Assembly: GCF_000236035.1 (NCBI RefSeq)
Contig: NZ_JH393257.1
Location: forward strand, 1,287,532-1,351,531
DNA: 64,000 nucleotides
Direction: 5' to 3'
Origin: Vreelandella boliviensis LC1
GTDB taxonomy: Bacteria; Pseudomonadota; Gammaproteobacteria; Pseudomonadales; Halomonadaceae
The translations under genes were made by a program, and so were the position numbers. This document shows positions 59,239-64,000 of the stretch, piece after piece; the stretch's first letter is position 1; each line of letters opens with the position of its first letter. A model generated the notes under the pieces. It was not told the DNA's origin. It was given only the letters and a program-made list of their open reading frames with translations, and searched no databases.

Positions 59239-59838
59239 TTATAGGTCGTGGCCGGTAATGACCTGGCAAATCTCCGCAAAGCTCTTCGCTCTAGGGACTG
59301 GGTTAATCTCTTTATCCACCGCACTCTGTATATCGCTGGCTGAAATAAGGCCGCGAATTCTAAGTTCATGGTTATCGTTTTGCTCGGTGATTAACAGGTG
59401 TTGCTCGGTGAAGGTCTCCATTGATATCACCAAGTCCTCAATTGTCAGCGAGGCGAGTTGGGCGACGGGCATGGCGCTAAGCTTGTGCCATGGGGTCATA
59501 ATCATTTCCGCCGTTATATCTTCACGCGAGAGATTGCGCTGCTGCATGGCTAAATTAATACGCCGAGTGCCAATCATCTCTTTTGAGGTAATAATGCCGA
59601 CACAGTGCGCTTGGTGATCCATGACGAATAGCAGTCTTACACCGCTAAAACGCATCTTAAGGTGTGTTTCGTCGATGGGGGTATCGGCATCAACCGATTG
59701 AGGCGCTACTTGGGAAAAATCGGTCAGCACGGTCATGGCAGGGCTGGTGGGCAGTAGCCGCCGCGCTGCAGGCTTGGTCAGCAGTGGCGCTGAGCCCAGT
59801 TGAATTAAGGGTTTAGCCGAAAAGGTGACTTGGTTCAT
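59239..59838 (-). CDS. CBS-domain protein
   Basis: Cytoplasmic protein, 199 residues from ATG 59838, chosen because GGAGG lies 7 nt upstream; the open frame extends further without a better start. Two CBS motifs, about residues 45-110 (LLFVMDHQAHCVGIITSKEMIG) and 110-180 (ITAEMIMTPWHKLSAM, LLITEQNDNHELRIRGLISASDI). No catalytic domain. Such free-standing CBS pairs bind adenosyl ligands and often regulate transporters or enzymes; the partner is unknown. Convergent with nhaD, downstream of the histidine-kinase gene on the same strand. Confidence 0.82.
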   Translation of the reverse strand: MNQVTFSAKPLIQLGSAPLLTKPAARRLLPTSPAMTVLTDFSQVAPQSVDADTPIDETHLKMRFSGVRLLFVMDHQAHCVGIITSKEMIGTRRINLAMQQRNLSREDITAEMIMTPWHKLSAMPVAQLASLTIEDLVISMETFTEQHLLITEQNDNHELRIRGLISASDIQSAVDKEINPVPRAKSFAEICQVITGHDL

Positions 59839-59888
59839 CAGGGTACCTCCGTGTGGAGAAAAGGGCGAGCCGTTGGTATCTGGCTCAC

Positions 59889-59910
59889 CATGCAACTCCA
59901 CAGTTGCATG
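59889..59910. promoter_or_regulatory. inverted repeat upstream of the CBS-domain gene
   Basis: Perfect 9-bp arms CATGCAACT (59889-59897) / AGTTGCATG (59902-59910) with CCAC loop, 50-70 nt before the CBS gene start. Possible operator or leader hairpin. Confidence 0.45.
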
Positions 59911-59948
59911 CAATTCTTATCGCAACCTTAAGAGACCCAAAAATAGCG

Positions 59949-61355
59949 TTATCTTGCTGACAGCAGCGACGGTTGCTCACAGAGAGGTGGTAGAACAATC
60001 CGTACGCGCAATCCTCCGCTAGGGGCGTCATCAAGCTGTAGGGAGCCGCCGTGACGCGTAACCAGTCGCTCAACGATGGAAAGCCCTAACCCAGAGCCAG
60101 CGCTGGGGCCTGCGCGCTGAAAACGCTCAACGACTTTTTTACGCTCATTGATGGGTATACCGGAACCCTGATCATCCACTATTAGCTGAAAGCCCGAGGG
60201 TGTCGTCGCCAGTGTGATACTGATCACGCTCTGGTTAGGCGAGTGCTGGATGGCGTTACCGACCAAATTCTGCACCAGCGTTTCAATGGCGCCAGGCTCT
60301 TCTAACATCGACCAATCCGCCTGCTCTTCGGCGTTGAGCAGCAACTGCTGTTCGCGTTCTGCGGCCAGTGGAGAAAGTTTGGCCAGAGTTTCACGCACTT
60401 CACTAAGTAGATGGCTAGTGCGGTACTCGGGGCGTGCCTCTTCTTCAGGCTCAAGGCGGGCCAGCGTCAATAGCTGGGTGACCAAGCGGGTAGCTCTTGC
60501 GACACCATCGCGCAGGTGGTTAAGTGCCTCCTGACGATCTTCGCGGCTGTCGGTGGTCAGGGCGTTCTGAGCGTGTAGGTCGAGTACCGCTAAGGGCGTG
60601 CGTAGCTCATGGGCGGCATCAGCAATAAAACGCTTTTCGCGCACGCGCATTATGCGGATTCGTTCTAATAGACGGTTAAGTGCTCCAGCGATGGTATCTA
60701 ACTCTTGGGGCAGTGGGCTAAGCGTTAAGGGCTGCAAATTATGCGGGTCACGATTGCGAATTTGTTCGGCCATGCGCGATAGCGGTGCTAACCCCCAGCC
60801 TATTGACCACCACAGCAGGGCGGTGAGTAGTGGCAGGCCGATTAAGTCGGGCAGCAGGGTGCGTAGCGCTACCGCCCTGATCAGTTCGCCGCGGACGTCT
60901 TCCCGTTCGCTCACCACAATCCGCTGAGTGGCGTTAGCTATTTCGAGTACATAAATGCGCCATTCGGCTTCATCGATAGCGCGACTGGTGAAACCCGAGG
61001 GTATATCTGCCAGCGGCGATTCGGGGGCATTGGCCGAACGTAGCAGGAGACGACCCTGTTCCCAGAGTTGAAAGCCCAACTGGCTATCCGCACGGTATCC
61101 TGAAAAGCGGCGATTGGATCTCGCCGCGCCCCCAAGGGTATTTTCCAGACTGCTGAGCAGTGCGTCACGCGTCTCTTCCGGCAGCGGGGTTTGCAGCAAG
61201 CCTGCTAACAAGCGCGCGTCTTGTTCAAGACTGGCGTCGTATAACGCTTCAATTTCATGGGCAGCGTAGCGGTAGCTGATAAAGCCAATCGCCAGCATGC
61301 TAATACCAAACACCAGCAGCGCTAGCCCCAGGGTGCGTTGGCGAATAGAGCTCAT
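59949..61355 (-). CDS. sensor histidine kinase, QseC/TctE-like
   Basis: Inner-membrane sensor of 468 residues. TM1 at about 10-28, a periplasmic part of about 140 residues, TM2 near 175-190 (LPDLIGLPLLTALLWWSIGWGLAPL). A HAMP-like linker follows. H-box FIADAAHELRTPLAVLD with the phospho-acceptor His near residue 250, N-box NLVGNAIQHSP, G1 DDQGSGIP, G2 GSGLGLSIVERL. The periplasmic domain does not show a recognisable ligand motif. It overlaps the response-regulator gene by 4 nt (ATGA type). Confidence 0.93.
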   Translation of the reverse strand: MSSIRQRTLGLALLVFGISMLAIGFISYRYAAHEIEALYDASLEQDARLLAGLLQTPLPEETRDALLSSLENTLGGAARSNRRFSGYRADSQLGFQLWEQGRLLLRSANAPESPLADIPSGFTSRAIDEAEWRIYVLEIANATQRIVVSEREDVRGELIRAVALRTLLPDLIGLPLLTALLWWSIGWGLAPLSRMAEQIRNRDPHNLQPLTLSPLPQELDTIAGALNRLLERIRIMRVREKRFIADAAHELRTPLAVLDLHAQNALTTDSREDRQEALNHLRDGVARATRLVTQLLTLARLEPEEEARPEYRTSHLLSEVRETLAKLSPLAAEREQQLLLNAEEQADWSMLEEPGAIETLVQNLVGNAIQHSPNQSVISITLATTPSGFQLIVDDQGSGIPINERKKVVERFQRAGPSAGSGLGLSIVERLVTRHGGSLQLDDAPSGGLRVRIVLPPLCEQPSLLSAR

Positions 61356-62032
61356 GGGTGCTGTTCCTGATCGGCTTTATCCATGACATAACCAATGCCG
61401 CGCAGGGTGCGAATCAGGTGAGGAAAGAATTTGCGCCGCAGATGGTGCACATGCACCTCAATGGCATTGCTCTCTACATCTTCATCCCAGCCATAGATCA
61501 AGCGCGTTAGCGTATCGCGGGTGAATACCCGTCCAGGGTGGCTCATAAACTCTTGCAATAGGGTCAGTTCACGCCGTGATAACACCACCAGCTTGCCCTG
61601 GTAGCTAACCTGCATGGTTAAAGGGTCAAGGCGAATGCCACTGCACTCTAAGGCACTGTTGACTTGGTCGCTGCTACGTCGCAACAGGGCGCGCAGGCGG
61701 GCTTTTAATTCAGCGACCTCAAACGGCTTGGTTAAATAGTCATCAGCTCCCGCATCTAATCCCGCGATACGTTCGTCGACTGCATCCCGTGCAGTTAACA
61801 CCAAAACAGGGACGCGATTGCCTTGGCGCCGCACGGCTTCCAGCACCTGCATGCCATCCATGCGTGGCAGCCCCAGGTCGAGAATGACCACATCAAAGGG
61901 TTCGCCTTCCTTTAATGCGGCCAGGGCGCTAACACCATCGCTAAGGTGATCCACCGTGAAGTTCTCGGGCTTCAATGCCAAGCGAATGCCCGAGGCTAAG
62001 CTCGGATCGTCTTCTACCAACAATATACGCAT
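61352..62032 (-). CDS. response regulator, OmpR/QseB family
   Basis: 226-residue transcription regulator. Receiver domain with acidic pocket LLVEDD, phospho-acceptor Asp52 in VILDLGLPRMDG, LTARDA and KPF lysine. C-terminal winged helix (about 130-220) with LSRRELTLLQEFMSHPGRVFTRDTL, WDEDVESNAIEVHVHHLRRKF and LIRTLRGIGYVMD. Coupled to the kinase gene. Upstream, five 14-bp direct repeats end 17 nt before its ATG, which is a likely autoregulatory site. Targets are unknown. Confidence 0.94.
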   Translation of the reverse strand: MRILLVEDDPSLASGIRLALKPENFTVDHLSDGVSALAALKEGEPFDVVILDLGLPRMDGMQVLEAVRRQGNRVPVLVLTARDAVDERIAGLDAGADDYLTKPFEVAELKARLRALLRRSSDQVNSALECSGIRLDPLTMQVSYQGKLVVLSRRELTLLQEFMSHPGRVFTRDTLTRLIYGWDEDVESNAIEVHVHHLRRKFFPHLIRTLRGIGYVMDKADQEQHP

Positions 62033-62048
62033 GGCGGTTTGTTTACTC

Positions 62049-62118
62049 CTTCAGAACAATTCCTTCAAAACGATTCCTTCAAAACGATTCCTTCAAAACG
62101 ACTCTTTAAAAAACAATC
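62049..62118 (-). promoter_or_regulatory. five 14-bp direct repeats upstream of the response regulator
   Basis: Consecutive units CCTTCAGAACAATT, CCTTCAAAACGATT (twice), CCTTCAAAACGACT, CTTTAAAAAACAAT at 62049-62062, 62063-62076, 62077-62090, 62091-62104, 62105-62118. On the minus strand the core is TTTTGAAGG. They sit between the divergent response-regulator and GNAT genes. Confidence 0.7.
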
Positions 62119-62234
62119 GCCATCATGAAACCTTGAAATAAGCACTGACAAGGGTGGTGTGTAAAGGCTTAGGCCGTCAGGATGAGGTTATAAATTGTAG
62201 GCCAACAATTTACTACTCCTTCGGAGCGCTGCAT

Positions 62235-63185
62235 TTGATTGAACCGCATCAGCACCACGCTATTTTTCCAGACGTAAGGCCATGCCCACCTACCCAGCGA
62301 CGCGAGGCACTGCTGCAGCTTGCTGCCGCTCATGACCCTGAGCAGCAGGCGGCGCTCAGTACTGCTTTAAAGCGTATGTCGACTGCCTCAGACGAAGAGT
62401 GGCAGGGGCTATTGGTAAACTATCAGAAAGGGCAAATAAAAGACGCGATCTGGGCACAGCCTCTGCCAGAAAACATGGCGCAGCTGTGGTTACCGTTGCC
62501 CGGTGTGGAAGCAGAGCAAATCCACGTGCTGTTGCGTGCCGCCCACGCATGGGTAAAAACGCACAATATTCGCCTGTGCCACTTGGAGCTTTCTCCCCAG
62601 GCACCCGTATCAGAAGTGCTGTTAATGGAGCATGGCATGCAGCGCTTGGTCTGTTTGGAGCATTTGACCGGCAGCAGTCGCCGCCGCTTAGCGATGAATG
62701 AAGCGATACCGTTATCACTGCAGCCGCTTTGTGAGTTTTCCCAGGCAGAACAGCTAGCCCTATTGACCGCAGTGGGTCAGGGTTCTCTGGATAGCCGCCC
62801 CCTGCGTGACATACTCTCGGTTAAAGAGTTATTAGCTGGGTTTTATCAGCAGGATCCCCAAGCGCCACAGCACTGGTACGCCATTGGCTATCAAAACACC
62901 GTAGTGGGTGTGCTACTGCTTGCGCCGCGCCCGACGCTAGGCCGCTGGGAGCTTATGTTAATGGGACTAACACCGGATTGGCGTGGCAAAGGCTTGGGCC
63001 GTTCGCTGTTAAATAAAGCCCTCGAACTTGCCCAACAGGCCGGTGCCCAGGAAATGGTGCTGGGGGTTGATGACGTCAATTTACCGGCTAAACGGCTCTA
63101 CCAGCAGGCCGGTTTTGTGCGCTATGCACAGCAGCGTTTATTAGCGTGGAAAGGTGGTGATGAGAGGGGCGAAGCGCCAAAATAA
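62235..63185 (+). CDS. GNAT-family N-acetyltransferase
   Basis: Cytoplasmic acetyltransferase of about 316 residues. The GNAT fold is in the C-terminal half: WELMLMGLTPDWRGKGLGRSLLNKALELA contains the acetyl-CoA-binding R/Q-x-x-G-x-G/A motif (RGKGLG), followed by VLGVDDVNLPAKRLYQQAGF. The N-terminal half (about 1-170) is helical and could be a divergent second GNAT-like domain. Start chosen as TTG 62235 with CGGAG upstream; an in-frame GTG at 62154 would add 27 unlikely residues. Substrate unknown. Divergent from the two-component system. Confidence 0.8.
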   Translation: MIEPHQHHAIFPDVRPCPPTQRREALLQLAAAHDPEQQAALSTALKRMSTASDEEWQGLLVNYQKGQIKDAIWAQPLPENMAQLWLPLPGVEAEQIHVLLRAAHAWVKTHNIRLCHLELSPQAPVSEVLLMEHGMQRLVCLEHLTGSSRRRLAMNEAIPLSLQPLCEFSQAEQLALLTAVGQGSLDSRPLRDILSVKELLAGFYQQDPQAPQHWYAIGYQNTVVGVLLLAPRPTLGRWELMLMGLTPDWRGKGLGRSLLNKALELAQQAGAQEMVLGVDDVNLPAKRLYQQAGFVRYAQQRLLAWKGGDERGEAPK

Positions 63186-63381
63186 GGCTTAGATAGTACC
63201 TATGAATCACATAAGCGCGCTTAGTAGCATTTTCTTGCGCTTTGCGTTGCCGGTATACTAGTTCTATACGCGTGTCTTGGCATCTCGGCGGTGCATCGTT
63301 GATATTGGCGCTGCTGCGCATAGGGTTTGAGACAGAGGTTGAGAAAAAACGTTTTATGACAATACTCAAGAGGTGGTGAGA

Positions 63382-64000
63382 GTGAAAGCTAAGCTGATCA
63401 TGAGCGGGCTGGCGGCCCTCGGCTTCATGGCGGGCACATCCAGTGTTTATGCCCAAGATGATGCCGCACGTGATGCGATTGCCGAGCGTTTGGCGCCGGT
63501 AGGGCAGCTCTGTTTACAAGGCCAGGACTGTGGTACTGCAGCGGCTCCTCCTAGCGATAGTAGCAGCGGCGGTGATATCGATGGTGAAGGCATCTACGGC
63601 AATGTGTGTAGCGCGTGCCATGAAACTGGCGCGGCGGGTGCACCGGTGCGGGGCGACGAAGCTGCCTGGGCAGAGCGCACGGAGCAAGGCTTTGCCACGC
63701 TGCTAGAGCATTCGATCAATGGTATTGGTGCAATGCCTGCTCGTGGTGGTAATCCCAACCTCTCTGATGAAGAGATGGAAGCGGTGACTGCCTATATGGT
63801 CGAGCCTGTCATGGAAGTGCCTGAATTAGGCGGTGGCGATGAAGCTGCTTCTGAAGAGTCAGCAACCGAAGAGGGAGCTGTTGAAGAAACCGCCGCTGCG
63901 GAAGATGAAGCAGCAATTGAAGAAACAGCGGTAGCCAGCGACGATGCGGCGAGTGAAGACGACGCGGCAGCCACTGAAGAAGCGAGTGGCGGGGGGGGGG
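63382..64000 (+). CDS. cytochrome c5-type protein, 3' end beyond the window
   Basis: Periplasmic c-type cytochrome, truncated by the window end; 206 codons visible. GTG start at 63382, AGAGGTGGTGAG upstream. Signal peptide KLIMSGLAALGFMAGTSSVYA, cleavage before QDD. Heme attachment site CSACH at residues 76-80, and a Met in GIGAMPARGG near residue 117 is the likely axial ligand. After about residue 140 comes a long Glu/Ala-rich acidic linker that ends in a Gly stretch, ASGGGG, encoded by a run of ten G at the window edge. In related halophile proteins a second cytochrome domain can follow such a linker; here that is unseen. Confidence 0.85.
   Translation, partial: MKAKLIMSGLAALGFMAGTSSVYAQDDAARDAIAERLAPVGQLCLQGQDCGTAAAPPSDSSSGGDIDGEGIYGNVCSACHETGAAGAPVRGDEAAWAERTEQGFATLLEHSINGIGAMPARGGNPNLSDEEMEAVTAYMVEPVMEVPELGGGDEAASEESATEEGAVEETAAAEDEAAIEETAVASDDAASEDDAAATEEASGGGG

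Overview
The window looks like the origin-proximal part of a gammaproteobacterial chromosome, most likely a halophile of the Halomonadaceae (Halomonas or Vreelandella type). That is an inference from protein character and gene order: a NhaD antiporter and an Mrp-like antiporter operon are present, secreted proteins are acidic, and the Pseudomonas-like order gyrB-recF-dnaN-dnaA | rpmH-rnpA-yidC-mnmE ... mnmG-rsmG-parA-parB-atpIBEFHAGDC is kept. No tRNA or rRNA gene, insertion sequence, prophage or CRISPR array was recognised.

Layout. 1-3.5 kb: 3' part of glyS, a kinase-like gene and gmhB. 3.7-10.1 kb, minus strand: gyrB, recF, dnaN, dnaA, with four perfect 16-bp parS sites between 2.0 and 6.9 kb. 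10.06-10.6 kb: dnaA-rpmH intergenic region with DnaA boxes. 10.6-14.4 kb, plus strand: rpmH, rnpA, yidC, mnmE. 14.4-31.8 kb: a block separating mnmE from mnmG, with rlmJ, an OmpA-type lipoprotein, hemW-rdgB, a complete curli locus (csgD-E-F-G, csgB, csgA), a small exported protein, the leftward operon clcA-like/hemJ/thiD/hemL, argC, erpA and a glutamine/polar amino-acid ABC transporter. 31.85-32.26 kb: a second and denser DnaA-box cluster upstream of mnmG. 32.3-45.5 kb, plus strand: mnmG-rsmG, parA-parB, the nine-gene ATP synthase operon and mgtE. 45.5-51.9 kb, minus strand: a CDF metal transporter overlapping a seven-subunit-equivalent Mrp/Mbh-type antiporter operon (E, F, G, A'-B fusion, C, and a 945-residue double antiporter subunit). 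52.1-59.1 kb, plus strand: uppP, apbE, glmU, glmS, nhaD. 59.2-62.0 kb, minus strand: a CBS-domain protein and a QseBC-like two-component system. 62.2 kb to the end: a GNAT protein and a cytochrome c5-type gene cut by the window end.

How the genes work together. The core is replication start (DnaA, DnaN, GyrB, RecF), origin segregation (ParA, ParB, parS), ribosome and tRNA maturation (rpmH, rnpA, mnmE, mnmG, rsmG, rlmJ), membrane insertion (yidC) and energy conversion (F1Fo). The accessory parts deal with the cell surface (curli, GlmU/GlmS/UppP precursors, GmhB), heme (HemL, HemJ, HemW) and ion balance (NhaD, Mrp-like complex, CDF, CLC, MgtE).

Most notable observations: (i) an Mrp-like operon with Mbh-like order, no separate MrpA, and one polypeptide carrying two antiporter modules, the second of which lacks the expected TM5 glutamate; (ii) two DnaA-box clusters about 22 kb apart; (iii) short tandem duplications that repeatedly cover stop codons of housekeeping genes; (iv) five 14-bp direct repeats in front of the response regulator; (v) a 44-residue higher-order duplication in the long CsgA.
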